From assembly GCA_022825235.1 (NCBI GenBank), contig JAJDYI010000024.1:1-50030 (forward strand): 50,030 nt of DNA, written 5' to 3'. Below, piece by piece: positions 1-8,254 of the stretch. Numbering within the stretch: position 1 is the stretch's first letter; every line of letters starts with the position of its first letter. The stretch comes from Alphaproteobacteria bacterium (GTDB lineage: Bacteria; Pseudomonadota; Alphaproteobacteria; TMED109). Position numbers and translations under genes: made by a program. The notes under the pieces are model-generated. The model saw nothing but the letters and a program-made list of their open reading frames with translations. It did no database searches and was not told the DNA's origin.

Positions 1-162
1 CGGACGGCGGCTGAACTCCGTCCCGGTCTCTACCGGCGCTATGCGAAGACCGAACGCCGCATCGGCCACACGCTGTCGCCAACGGGCAGGCCCCTGCCGG
101 AGTTGACCGGCATTGCGCCTGCCCGCCGCCCGGAAGACCCCGCCGACCCGGACCGCGTCTGA
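1..162 (+). CDS. C-terminal end of an unidentified protein, cut by the window edge
   Basis: An open frame enters from the left edge and ends at a TGA at 160-162, giving 53 residues with a charged run (YRRYAKTERRIGH) followed by a Pro-rich tail. I do not recognise the family. It sits tail to tail with the minus-strand ATP-binding protein and may be the last part of another plasmid gene brought next to it by rearrangement. Bases 163-330 between the two contain no convincing gene. The call rests only on an open frame with high-GC third positions, so it is weak. Confidence 0.3.
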   Translation, partial: RTAAELRPGLYRRYAKTERRIGHTLSPTGRPLPELTGIAPARRPEDPADPDRV

Positions 163-1565
163 CAGACCCGCGGGCCGGCACAGCCGCGACACGCCGGGGT
201 GGCGCCCGCCCCGCGCGCCGCGCACCGGCGGCATGCCCCGAAGCACAAGGAGAGGAGGCCGGCCCTGGCCGGGCGAAGGCCGGGCGCTCGGAGGGTGCCC
301 GCGCCCCCGTTCCCCATTCCGGAGACCCGGACGGTGATCTCCGTCACCCGGTCGAGCCGGTCGTACCAGCTGTAGCCTTCCAGCCTCCGGTCGGCCTCGA
401 CCAGGCGCGATGCGAAGCCGTCCCGTTCGGCGGCGCGCCAGAGCGTCTGCGCCTCCGGCGGTTCCGGGTCGCGGTCCATGACCAGCGCGTCAGTGCCGAC
501 GTCCGCGAGCTTGGCCGGGTCGCGCCAGTCGTTGCAGTCGGCGACCGAGGGCCGCCAGGGCCGCAGCACGGCCGGCGGCGGCGCGATCTCGATGCCGGCC
601 TCGCGTGCCCGCGTCCAGTCCTCGAAGGCCGGGCGCGGAGAGGGATCGGCCGCCATGGCGCGGTAGATCGCGAGCCGCGCGGCATCGCGCATGTCCTTGA
701 GGAAGGCGTTCTCGACGGCTTCCTTGCGCGCCGGCAGGACCAGTTCGAGGTCCGGGCAGTCGTCCACGTCCGCCAATACGCTCCAGGTTGCGCCGTGGAC
801 GGTCTCGACCTTGGGCAGGCCGGACGTCAGGGTGAGGCCGAAGAAGTTGAGGTCGGGGTCCCTGTAACCGTCGCGGCGATTACGGAAGACGCCGAAGACG
901 AGACCCCGCCATTGCTCGGCATGGACCGCGCCGTCGAGGAAGGCGCGGCGCGGCAGCTCTTCGGCGGCGGTCCCCTCCTCCGTGGCATCGTCGAACACGA
1001 CGGGGAGCGGGTAATGGCGGGCGGCGTTCTCCGCCGCGTTGCGGATCGCGGCGATGGCCTCGGTCGCCTCGTACGAAATCGACGTCCCACAGGGGTACGG
1101 CGCCTCATCGTGGGCATGCACCTCGGCGTCGGCCTCCCCGAGAAAATGCTCGGGCGCCAGTTGGACGCGCCAGCCGGGCACCATCTCCCCGTCCAGCGAG
1201 CGCGGCCGCGAGGAGACGGCGCAGCCGCGCCGCGCCAGGCTGGCGAAGCCGAAGCCGGCGGCGTCCTCGCGCTCGACCAGCGCATCGTCCCAGCCGTTCT
1301 CGCCGAAGCTCAGCAGCACGGCGGGATTGGCGATTCCCGCGCCGTCGTCGGTGATAGTGACGGTGAGCGGCGTCTCTCCCGTCGTGGCGGCGGATTTATC
1401 CAGCCTGGCGACGGGGTCGGAAACCGAAATACGCACCCGCGCGGCGTCGGCGCGGCGGCTGTTCTGCAAGGTCTCGGCGAAGATGTCGGCAAGGGTGGCG
1501 GCATAGATGCGGGTGACCCGCTTGACGGCGGTTTCGTGGATGCGGGCTCGGATCGTCCGGGTCAT
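39..1565 (-). CDS. GHKL-type ATP-binding protein with an apparently replaced C-terminus
   Basis: The ATG at 1565 was chosen because GGAGGT lies six bases upstream; an in-frame ATG 18 bases earlier has no such site. The protein shows Bergerat-fold ATP-binding features: an N-box around ETLQNSRRA (residues 31-39), DDGAG at 73-77 and a Gly-rich lid GFGFAS at 104-109. Such stand-alone GHKL proteins commonly lie beside ParB-like and Strawberry-notch genes on alphaproteobacterial plasmids, and the same neighbours are found here; their function is not established. Family-like sequence runs to about residue 408 (near base 340, around SWYDRLDRVTEITVRV). After that come about 100 residues of Gly/Ala/Arg/Cys-rich sequence unlike the rest, reading antisense to another open frame. 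I infer that the true C-terminus was lost by a rearrangement near 300-340. The ATPase fold is fairly sure; the biological role is unknown. Confidence 0.72.
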   Translation of the reverse strand: MTRTIRARIHETAVKRVTRIYAATLADIFAETLQNSRRADAARVRISVSDPVARLDKSAATTGETPLTVTITDDGAGIANPAVLLSFGENGWDDALVEREDAAGFGFASLARRGCAVSSRPRSLDGEMVPGWRVQLAPEHFLGEADAEVHAHDEAPYPCGTSISYEATEAIAAIRNAAENAARHYPLPVVFDDATEEGTAAEELPRRAFLDGAVHAEQWRGLVFGVFRNRRDGYRDPDLNFFGLTLTSGLPKVETVHGATWSVLADVDDCPDLELVLPARKEAVENAFLKDMRDAARLAIYRAMAADPSPRPAFEDWTRAREAGIEIAPPPAVLRPWRPSVADCNDWRDPAKLADVGTDALVMDRDPEPPEAQTLWRAAERDGFASRLVEADRRLEGYSWYDRLDRVTEITVRVSGMGNGGAGTLRAPGLRPARAGLLSLCFGACRRCAARGAGATPACRGCAGPRVCQTRSGSAGSSGRRAGAMPVNSGRGLPVGDSVWPMRRSVFA

Positions 1566-1596
1566 GGACGGACCTCCATGCAATTGCTGAAACGAA

Positions 1597-1632
1597 AACG
1601 CCCCGCCGGCGGAAGTGTGCCGGCGGGGCGTT
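1597..1632 (-). terminator. Strong hairpin between the ParB-like and ATP-binding genes
   Basis: A perfect 14-bp inverted repeat (AACGCCCCGCCGGC at 1597-1610 and its complement at 1619-1632, 8-base loop) lies in the 87-bp gap after the ParB-like stop. On the minus strand it is followed by TTTTCGTTTC, so it can act as an intrinsic terminator or an attenuator before the downstream ATP-binding gene. Confidence 0.55.
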
Positions 1633-1652
1633 CTGGCGGGGCCTGAGGCGGC

Positions 1653-3464
1653 CTAGTGGACGCGGCGGAGGAACTCGGGGATCTCCATCGGGTCCGGCGG
1701 CGCGCCGTGCCCGTTGACCGGACCGGTTGCCGCGATGCCGTCCGGCCCGCCCGCGACGGCCGGATCGGGATCGGCCCCACCGGTATCGCGGGCATCGGCG
1801 TCCGCACCGGGGTCAACCGCCTCAGTGGCGCCGTTGCCGGCATTCGCCGCCGCACCGTCCGAGCCTTCCGGTTCGGGAGCGGCCTCGGTCGTATGGCCGT
1901 TGCCGGCCGGCGCAGCCTCCGCCGGATCGGTGCCGGCGTCGGCAGTCGGTTCCGCGGGTTCCGGGGTCGCATCGGGCCCGGACGGTGCGGTCCCGGCGTC
2001 GGCGGTCGCAGCGTCGCCAATCGTCCGGCCCGTGTCGAACGCCGTGAAGCCGGGTGGCGTCCAGGCGAGCGCCTCGGCGTGCATCGCGGCGCTCACGCCG
2101 ACCGGCGGATCGCCAGCCGCGAAAGCGGCCTCCATCGCTTCGGCGAGCGCGGGCTTCCTGTACTTGGACCGCGCCGACGCCCAGTTCAGGCCGAACACCG
2201 TGCGGGCGATGTCGAGGACGCGCGCCTTGGCGATCCGCGACCACAGCATCGGCCCCGTCGGGCGCACGAGCTTCGCGAAGTCGATGTCGAGCCGGGCCAC
2301 CGTGGCTTCGAGCTCGGGCCGGGCCTGGGGCTCGAAGGCGAGCTGGCCCTTCACCGTGCGCGCGACGCAGGCCGCGAACAGCGCTTCCTTCTCGGCCCGA
2401 GGCAAGGCCCTGAGCGCCGCGAACGAGTCGCCGCCGTCCTCGATGGTGAGCCAGTCGAGCGACAGGTGCGAGCGGTCTTCCAGCATGGCCTCGCCCGGCG
2501 ACCAGTCCGCGAAGTCCTGGTCGTTCATGCGGATGTTGGGCCGGTCCGGGGTTTCCTTGACCGCGATGTCGAGCGCGTGATCGTGATAGCCCGGCGCGAA
2601 CACGGCGCGGCCCATCTGGAACAGCGCGAGGTCGAAGGCGGCCTCGAAGTCGCCGGCGAGATACGCCTTGACGATCGCGGTGCGGATCGAGCGCAGATCG
2701 TCGGCAAGGCCGATGCCGACACCGGCCTCCTTGCGCGCCTCGGCCTCGCGGTCCTTGGGCGGCGCCATCGGCCCCGAAACGGACGGATTGACGGACGGGG
2801 CGGCGGTGTGAACGGCGTGACCGGCGACGCCATTGGCAGCGGCATCCGGGTCGTGACCGTTTGCTGCCGGGCTGCCGGCCTCGCCGGTTACCGCCTGCTT
2901 CGGCATGTCCTCGGGCTTGACCAGCCCGGCGATCACCTGCAGCGCGCCGCTATTGTCGACGGTGACGATGCAGCCGGCCATCGCGAAGTCCTCGCGGCGG
3001 AAGACGGCGCGCGCCTCGACGGCGCCCCCGATCTCGTCGAGGCGGGCCTCGATGCGCCCGGCCTCCTCGAGCAGTTCCTCGGTCCACTCGTCGTCGTCCA
3101 GGCCGCGGATCTCGTCGTAGCGGGTCTCCAGCTTCTCGCTCTCGGCTTTCTCCTCGTCGGTCGGAACCCCGGGCTGCGGCTGGACGCGGCCGTAGGAGGC
3201 GGTGTCGCTCCAGTTGGCCTCGATCATGGGGACGGCCCACTTCCAGCGGGTCGCCAGCTCGTCGGCGGCGGCCTGGAGCTTGTCGGTCGCCAGCTTCTCC
3301 AGCAGCACCGGGTCCTCGAACCAGACGCCGTGCTCGTGTTCGTCGGCGAACAGGTCGCGCATGACCTGGCCGCCCGCGGCCTCGTAGGCGTCCACGCCGA
3401 CGAAACGGGCGACGGCCGATGCGCCCGGCACGCGCTCTTCGGTGAGCAGGCGCTTCCAGCACGG
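1653..3464 (-). CDS. ParB-like partition/regulatory protein, N-terminal half missing
   Basis: The sequence from RLLTEE through RFVGVDAYEAAGG, MRDLF, the Trp-rich and acidic middle and a long Ala/Pro/Gly linker matches the region downstream of the HTH in plasmid-type ParB/RepB/Spo0J-like proteins. The N-terminal ParB nuclease-like domain and most of the HTH, roughly the first 250-300 residues, are absent. The similarity stops at about 3464, right where the ribosome-binding site of the divergent Strawberry-notch gene begins. Upstream codons in this frame (to a GTG at 3509) read antisense to that gene and look non-coding. The C-terminus, from about 2900 down, is a low-complexity Ala/Gly/Pro/Asp-rich stretch around one short conserved block. 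Without the DNA-binding half it is probably not functional as a ParB. Family assignment is fairly sure; whether it is expressed is doubtful. Confidence 0.65.
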   Translation of the reverse strand, partial: PCWKRLLTEERVPGASAVARFVGVDAYEAAGGQVMRDLFADEHEHGVWFEDPVLLEKLATDKLQAAADELATRWKWAVPMIEANWSDTASYGRVQPQPGVPTDEEKAESEKLETRYDEIRGLDDDEWTEELLEEAGRIEARLDEIGGAVEARAVFRREDFAMAGCIVTVDNSGALQVIAGLVKPEDMPKQAVTGEAGSPAANGHDPDAAANGVAGHAVHTAAPSVNPSVSGPMAPPKDREAEARKEAGVGIGLADDLRSIRTAIVKAYLAGDFEAAFDLALFQMGRAVFAPGYHDHALDIAVKETPDRPNIRMNDQDFADWSPGEAMLEDRSHLSLDWLTIEDGGDSFAALRALPRAEKEALFAACVARTVKGQLAFEPQARPELEATVARLDIDFAKLVRPTGPMLWSRIAKARVLDIARTVFGLNWASARSKYRKPALAEAMEAAFAAGDPPVGVSAAMHAEALAWTPPGFTAFDTGRTIGDAATADAGTAPSGPDATPEPAEPTADAGTDPAEAAPAGNGHTTEAAPEPEGSDGAAANAGNGATEAVDPGADADARDTGGADPDPAVAGGPDGIAATGPVNGHGAPPDPMEIPEFLRRVH

Positions 3465-3472
3465 AGCCTGCC

Positions 3473-5194
3473 ATGCTCGACGCCCCCACGGCGCCGGACG
3501 CCCTCGCACGTCCTCTTCCTCCCGCAGTCCCCATCCACCCGGCCGCGGGCGACGCCCTGTTCGCCACCGCCCGAACTCTGGTGCCGGTGCTGGAGGCCGG
3601 CCGGTCCCTCGATGCCGCGACCCTCCGGGACGCCATGACCCGGGCCTTCGGCGCGGCCGACGCCGAGGGCGGATGGGTCTGGAAGGACGCCTACGAGGCC
3701 GCCGAAGCGGCCGTCGTGATCTTCATGCAGCGCTACGGCCGGGGCATGCGCCGCAATGCGGGTGCCGGCGGGCCGCGCCGCATGCTGGCGATGCTGGAGG
3801 CCCTCGCGGCGCTGGAGCCCTCGCATACCAGGCGCTCCGAGGAGCAGGTGCGGCTCCAGCAATTCTCGACCCCGCTGCCGCTCGCCTATGCCACGCTCCA
3901 GGCCGCCGCGATCCGGCCGGGCGATGTCGTGCTGGAGCCCTCGGCCGGCACCGGGATGCTGGCCGTGATGGCGCAGTGCGCGCTGGGCAATTCCGCCGCC
4001 GGCAATCTCCATCTCAACGAATACGCTCGCGTCAGGGCCCGATTGCTGACGCAGCTCTTCCCCGAAGCCGTGGTCACCGCGTTCAACGCCGAGACCATCG
4101 CCGACCGGCTGCGCGACGTCCGGCCGACCGTGGTGCTGATGAACCCGCCGTTTTCGGCGACGCCCGGCGTCGACCGCATCACCCGCGACGCCGACCTCCG
4201 TCATGTCCGCTCGGCCGCCTCGATGCTGCCACCGGGCGGGCGGCTGGTGACGATCACCTCGGCCCATTGCGCGCCGGGCGACACGGTCGGCCGCCTCGAT
4301 CCCCCGGCCCGCTGCGTCTTCACCATGGCCATCGACGGGCGCGCCTATGCCCGCCGGGGCACCGGCTTCGACACCCGCCTCACCGTGCTGGAGCGCGGCA
4401 CCGGGGCCGCTGTCGAACTGGACGGAACGGCGCGCGCCGAAAACGCCGCCGAGCTGCTGGATGCGGTTATTTCGCGGGTGCCGCCTCGGTCACCCATCAT
4501 GGTGCCGCCAGTCCCGGCCGGACCCGCGCGAGACCTCTTCGGCAAGCCGGTCGCACCGAAGCCCGAGACCCGGCGCGGCCCCAAGGCGGTATCGACCCTC
4601 GAGACCCGGCAGGCCCATGACTGGGGGCCGGTATCGGAGCTGGCCGTCGATACCGGCCCGGTCGCGGCCGCGACAGCCCATGCCGATACGTCAGCCAACG
4701 ACGCCGGTCCTTACGCGCCGTGGCGGCCCAGCGTCGTTCGCGTGCCGGGTGCGGCCGAGCATCCAACGCCGCTGGTGCAGTCCGCCGCAATGGCGGCCGT
4801 ATCCCATCCGGCGCCGGCCTGGCGCCCGATGCTGCCCGAGAGGATTGTCACCGAGGGGCTGCTGTCCGACGCCCAGCTGGAGAGCGTCGTATTGGCGGGG
4901 GAAGCCCATTCCCGCCATCTCGCCGCGGAGTACCGTATCGGCTCCCTGTGGGAGACCGTTCACCGCTGCCCAAAGGACGGCGAGGACAACGCGGAGGAGG
5001 TCGATACCTCTTTCGTCACCCAGGAAGGCGAGACCCTGTCGGAGCCGGTCCGCTTCCGCCGGGGCTGGATGCTCGGCGACGGCACCGGCTGCGGTAAGGG
5101 GCGCGAGGTGGCGGGGATGATCCTCGACAATCCTCGAGCACGGCGCCGCTCGCCGGCTTGTCGTAGCGCACCCGCAGCGTCTCGCCCAAGGTGA
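3473..5194 (+). CDS. Strawberry-notch-type methylase/helicase protein, truncated after the Walker A region
   Basis: The ATG at 3473 is preceded by GGAG at six bases. Residues 1-330 form a class I methyltransferase-like domain with the SAM motif EPSAGTGM (155-162) and an N6-adenine-type NPPF motif (224-227). After a Pro-rich linker the protein starts a Strawberry-notch-like SF2 helicase domain, with GDGTGCGKGREVAGMILDN at about 535-553. Full-length relatives on alphaproteobacterial plasmids are around 1400 residues. Here similarity stops at base 5131, where the sequence changes to the antisense of a surface-protein gene, and the frame closes 60 bases later. The missing part holds nearly all helicase motifs, so the product, if made, would be a methylase-like domain with a dead helicase stub. 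Neighbours are the ParB-like and GHKL genes, the usual plasmid companions. Confidence 0.72.
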   Translation: MLDAPTAPDALARPLPPAVPIHPAAGDALFATARTLVPVLEAGRSLDAATLRDAMTRAFGAADAEGGWVWKDAYEAAEAAVVIFMQRYGRGMRRNAGAGGPRRMLAMLEALAALEPSHTRRSEEQVRLQQFSTPLPLAYATLQAAAIRPGDVVLEPSAGTGMLAVMAQCALGNSAAGNLHLNEYARVRARLLTQLFPEAVVTAFNAETIADRLRDVRPTVVLMNPPFSATPGVDRITRDADLRHVRSAASMLPPGGRLVTITSAHCAPGDTVGRLDPPARCVFTMAIDGRAYARRGTGFDTRLTVLERGTGAAVELDGTARAENAAELLDAVISRVPPRSPIMVPPVPAGPARDLFGKPVAPKPETRRGPKAVSTLETRQAHDWGPVSELAVDTGPVAAATAHADTSANDAGPYAPWRPSVVRVPGAAEHPTPLVQSAAMAAVSHPAPAWRPMLPERIVTEGLLSDAQLESVVLAGEAHSRHLAAEYRIGSLWETVHRCPKDGEDNAEEVDTSFVTQEGETLSEPVRFRRGWMLGDGTGCGKGREVAGMILDNPRARRRSPACRSAPAASRPR

Positions 5195-6327
5195 CCGCCG
5201 AGGTAAGCGTCGCGGTCACCCTGTTGCCCACGATGGAAACCAACGCGCTCGCGCCCGCGATGGTGCGGCTCGACCCGGCTTTCGCGGCGATCACCGCGAA
5301 CGCGCTGCTCGCGGGCTTCGACTCCGCGTTCAGCGTCGTGTCGAAGATGACGTTGAGCGTCTTCCCGTCCACCCGCGCGGCCGTCACCCCACCCGGAACG
5401 CGCCGCCCGCCGGCACCGAGGTTTCGTCCAGGAGCCTGGGCAACTGGACCGTCAGCGTCTTCCCGTTCACCGTTGCGCCGACCGTGAGCCACGGGACCTG
5501 CGGCGGCGCGGGGCCCGGCGGAGAGTAGGCGGGCCCCGGGTTGGGGTTGCTCACCGGCTGGTCGGTGAAGCTCGCCACCTCGGTGGTGCCGATGGTGAGC
5601 ACGGACCCAATCACGACGCCAGTAGCAAAACGATGCGCCGCCTTGGTTTTGTCGTAGCTCACCTTGTACGTCTGCGCGCTGCTTGGCGTGCTGTGCGTCA
5701 CCCCGTTGCGCGTGGTCTTGTCGGGCAGCCAGAGCAACACGGAACTCGTCTCGCAGCGCAGGGAACCAGGTTTGAAGTCCGTGCCGTCGATATCGATGGT
5801 CCAGGCCTGGAGTGCGGGGCAACCGCTGCGGTTCCCGGTGAGCGTGACCGTCACCTTCAAACCGTCCACGGTCGCGCTGGAGAACCCCACCGTCTGCGCC
5901 TGTGCGGTCCCGGCGCCGAGCAGCAGGGCGAGCGCCGCGGCGGGCAGGCACGCCGCCGCGCGCCACCCGCGCGCGAGGCGGGCGGGCCGGAGAAACCGGA
6001 AGCGGGAAGGAGAGGGAGAAGAAGCGGGGAGCGCAGGCGCCGCCGGGCGGCGGGCGCCGAGGCTCAGCCGGCGGCGGGGCTCCCGCGGGCGGCCCGAAGC
6101 CTGCCCCGAGCCAGTCGATGGAGAGCGGCCCACGGCGTCACCCGCGCGCCGCACGAGGCGCCGGAGGAAGCCGCCCGGCGCGCGGGCGCAGGAATGGCTC
6201 GGCTCGGCTCGGCTCGGCTCGGCTCGGCTCGGCTCGGCTCGGCTCGGCTCGGCTCGGCTCGGCTCGGCTCAATTATCGAGCGGGAAACAACCGCGAGCGT
6301 AAACCGCCCGACAGGAACCGGACCCAT
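5132..6327 (-). pseudogene. SwmB-repeat secreted/surface protein, 3'-truncated, frameshifted and phase-variable in its leader
   Basis: The best start is the ATG at 6327, seven bases after GGAGGAG (6335-6341). From it the frame runs straight into 15 copies of a five-base repeat. With 15 copies it continues out of frame and stops at 6064; with 14 or 17 copies it would join the frame holding a hydrophobic signal sequence (AALALLLGAGTAQA, cleavage before QTVGF) and the mature protein. The mature part has two SwmB-like repeats (VNGKTLTVQL...; VDGKTLNVIFDTTL... to RVRYDKPASGAVLED), a fold common in cell-surface proteins. At about 5385-5395 a GTGGGGTG run causes a one-base frameshift; restoring one base gives AFRVGVTAARVDGK. 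The gene is cut at about 5132 by the junction with the Strawberry-notch gene, so its C-terminal anchor is unknown. Role: probably a secreted surface or adhesin-type protein. Confidence 0.6.
6196..6270. repeat. Tandem pentanucleotide repeat (GGCTC)15
   Basis: Fifteen perfect copies of GGCTC (GAGCC on the coding strand) lie between the strong ribosome-binding site/ATG of the SwmB-type gene and its signal-peptide region. Five-base units shift frame by two for each copy gained or lost. No reading frame of the repeat contains a stop codon. Confidence 0.97.
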
Positions 6328-6341
6328 CGATTCACTCCTCC
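6325..6341 (-). promoter_or_regulatory. Strong ribosome-binding site and start codon feeding into the GGCTC repeat
   Basis: On the minus strand GGAGGAG, seven bases, then ATG. This is a good Shine-Dalgarno match and the only good initiation site upstream of the signal-peptide frame. The GTG at 6154, which is already in that frame, has none. Confidence 0.7.
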
Positions 6342-6434
6342 GCTGCACCGCGCGGACCGGGGCCGGAGGCTCCGCCGGACCGCGACGGTTTCCTGTTCGG
6401 ACGAAGCGTAATCGGGACCGGGAGCCTGTAAAAT

Positions 6435-6450
6435 CCTCCCAGGCGGGAGG
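6435..6450. promoter_or_regulatory. Palindrome CCTCCC-N4-GGGAGG upstream of the surface-protein gene
   Basis: A perfect 6-4-6 palindrome lies 108-123 bases upstream of the surface-protein ATG and just beyond the 3' end of the LuxR-type gene. Together with its flanks (ATCCTCCCA...GGGAGGT) it matches the site at 7885-7900 at 16 of 19 positions. Likely an operator, plausibly for the neighbouring LuxR-type protein. Confidence 0.55.
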
Positions 6451-6522
6451 TGCCGAACCCCGGTTCGAGGGCCGGTGACGGCGGCGCGGGGAGCGGCGGG
6501 AACGCCGGCTCCCCGCTGTCGG

Positions 6523-7668
6523 TCAGCGCCCCGGCAGGGCGTCCACCGCCAGGACCTGGCGCACCAGGGCGACCTGCCCCGACACGTCCAGCTTCCGGTA
6601 GACCTGCTTGGCCAGCCAGCGCACGTAGTCCTCGCTCCAGCCCTGGGCCGCGGCGATCTCGCGCATGGTCAGCCCCTCGGCCAGCAATGCCGCCATGCGG
6701 CCCTCGGACGCCGTCAGGCCGAGCATCACCGCCACCCGCTGCGCGTTGATCGGTGGACGGCGCGCCGGATCGACCAGCAGCACCAGCACCGCCACCCGGC
6801 GCCCTCCGAAGTCCGCCGCCGCGTCGCCCACCGGCATGACGTGCAGCCCCAGCCGCGACCGCCCCGAGGGGCGCTGCACCGTCATCGAGCCGCCGCCCGG
6901 GGCCTCCCCCAGGAACTCCGGCAGCGCCCGCGCCAGCAGCCGGCGCAGGCGGCTGCGGTCCGCCGGCAGCGCGGCCTCCAGGGTCCCGTCGCGGTCGACC
7001 AGTCCGTCGCCCCGGCGCAGGATCTCCAGCGCCGGCGCGTTCGCCTCCAGCACCCGCCCGGCGCGATCGAGCTGCACCGTGCCGATCCGGTCCTTGTCCA
7101 GAAGACCCGCCAGGCCGGCGCCCAGCGCATCGGCCCCCGCCAGCGCCTGCCGGATCAGGACCGACCGGTGGAGATGCGGCAGCAACCGCTCGATCATCTC
7201 CATCCGGTCGGACTGCCAGCCGTCGTTGCCGACCGGGTCGCCGACGCCCCAGACGATGCGCAGGCCGTCCGGCCCGTCGAAGCGCACATACAGACCGTTC
7301 CTGCTGCCGAGGTCGCGCAGGCCCTCGTTGTACGCCGGCGACCTCTTCAGCTCGTCATCGGTGTAGAGGTCGCGGACGCGCGCCAGCCGGCCGTGGGGCA
7401 GCTGCCTCAGGCGCGGCATCCCCTCGTCGTGCGGGTGGTAGGCGTTGAAGTACGCGCGCGCCTGCTCATGCACGCTCTCGCCGCGGCGGAGATAGCGGGC
7501 GAAGTGGATGCGCACGTCGTCGTCGAGACCTTCGCCGACGATCAGGGCGTTCCCGCTGGCGCCGACGGCCTCCTCGATCAGCGCCGTGGCGGCGGGCCAG
7601 CGGACGTCGTCGAGGGCGGCCTCGTACAGCGCCGCCAGGCTGCGCTCGAAGGCGCCGTCCGGGTTCAC
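6523..7668 (-). CDS. LuxR-type HTH transcriptional regulator with a PAS-like sensor region
   Basis: The protein is 381 residues from a GTG at 7668, which follows a GGGGGG run at six bases; a longer frame to 7842 exists but its extra residues are Arg/Pro-rich and look non-coding. The C-terminal 70 residues carry a LuxR/GerE-type helix-turn-helix (LTASEGRMAALLAEGLTMREIA, then WSEDYVRWLAKQVYRKLDV). The N-terminal 300 residues include a PAS-like stretch (GTVQLDRAGRVLEANAPALEIL) but no receiver domain and no typical acyl-homoserine-lactone pocket. It should be a cytoplasmic regulator answering to an unknown ligand. It is divergent from the P450 gene, with one palindrome in the shared upstream region and a second just past its own 3' end before the surface-protein gene, suggesting it controls both neighbours. 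Family sure, targets inferred. Confidence 0.85.
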   Translation of the reverse strand: MNPDGAFERSLAALYEAALDDVRWPAATALIEEAVGASGNALIVGEGLDDDVRIHFARYLRRGESVHEQARAYFNAYHPHDEGMPRLRQLPHGRLARVRDLYTDDELKRSPAYNEGLRDLGSRNGLYVRFDGPDGLRIVWGVGDPVGNDGWQSDRMEMIERLLPHLHRSVLIRQALAGADALGAGLAGLLDKDRIGTVQLDRAGRVLEANAPALEILRRGDGLVDRDGTLEAALPADRSRLRRLLARALPEFLGEAPGGGSMTVQRPSGRSRLGLHVMPVGDAAADFGGRRVAVLVLLVDPARRPPINAQRVAVMLGLTASEGRMAALLAEGLTMREIAAAQGWSEDYVRWLAKQVYRKLDVSGQVALVRQVLAVDALPGR

Positions 7669-7884
7669 GCCGTACCCCCCCGGCGGCGCGGGCCTGCCCG
7701 CGTAACCCCCGACCCGGCTTGCTGAATGACGACGCCTCCGATCACGGTCCTCCCCGGGCGGGCGAATCAGCCGGAAACCGCTCCGAACGACCGCCGTCCC
7801 CGCCGCCGGCGGCCGCTGAGCCCAGACAGGCCCGGTGCGCACATCGCGCAGCCCAACCTATGCAAAACCGGGGAGCGCCGCCAT

Positions 7885-7900
7885 CCTCCCAAATGGGAGG
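7885..7900. promoter_or_regulatory. Palindrome CCTCCC-N4-GGGAGG in the LuxR/P450 divergent region
   Basis: Second copy of the 6-4-6 palindrome (central AAAT), 217 bases upstream of the LuxR-type start and 159-355 bases upstream of the possible P450 starts. A shared operator for both divergent genes is likely. The rest of 7669-8254 shows no separate gene; an A-rich run (CAAAAAAATTTCCC) follows the palindrome. Confidence 0.55.
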
Positions 7901-8254
7901 TATCGCCAAAAACGGGGCAAAAAAATTTCCCTTCCATGACGCTCCGCCCCGCGCCGGGCGGTGCCCGCAGCCCTGTCGATCGACGCTTCGGGCTCCGGCG
8001 CCCGGACCGGGAAGATCCCGCGCGCCGAAGTTTGACGATCGCGGCGCGGCTTTGTGAATATGCCGGCCCATGCTCAGGATCTTCCATATGCAGACCATCG
8101 CCCGGGAGGTACAGCCGATGCGCCCGCGCACCCGGATTCCCGCCCCGCAGACCGGCAAGCGGCTCCCCTCGTCCCTGCCGGGTCCGCGCAGCCGGCGCCG
8201 GTCGTGACCGCGGCGGCGCGCGCGGCGCGGTCGCCCGGCGCGGGGGGCGCGGCG

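Noticed and set aside
1656-3638. Long plus-strand open frame antisense to the ParB-like gene
   Set aside because: Arg/Gly/Asp-rich product with no family features; it exists because high-GC coding on the other strand removes stops.
6196-6270. CRISPR array
   Set aside because: Repeats are five bases and contiguous without spacers; no other spaced repeats or cas genes were seen in the window.
6196-6302. ARLGS repeat peptide on the plus strand
   Set aside because: Translation of the GGCTC tract only; no start signal or conserved flanks on that strand.
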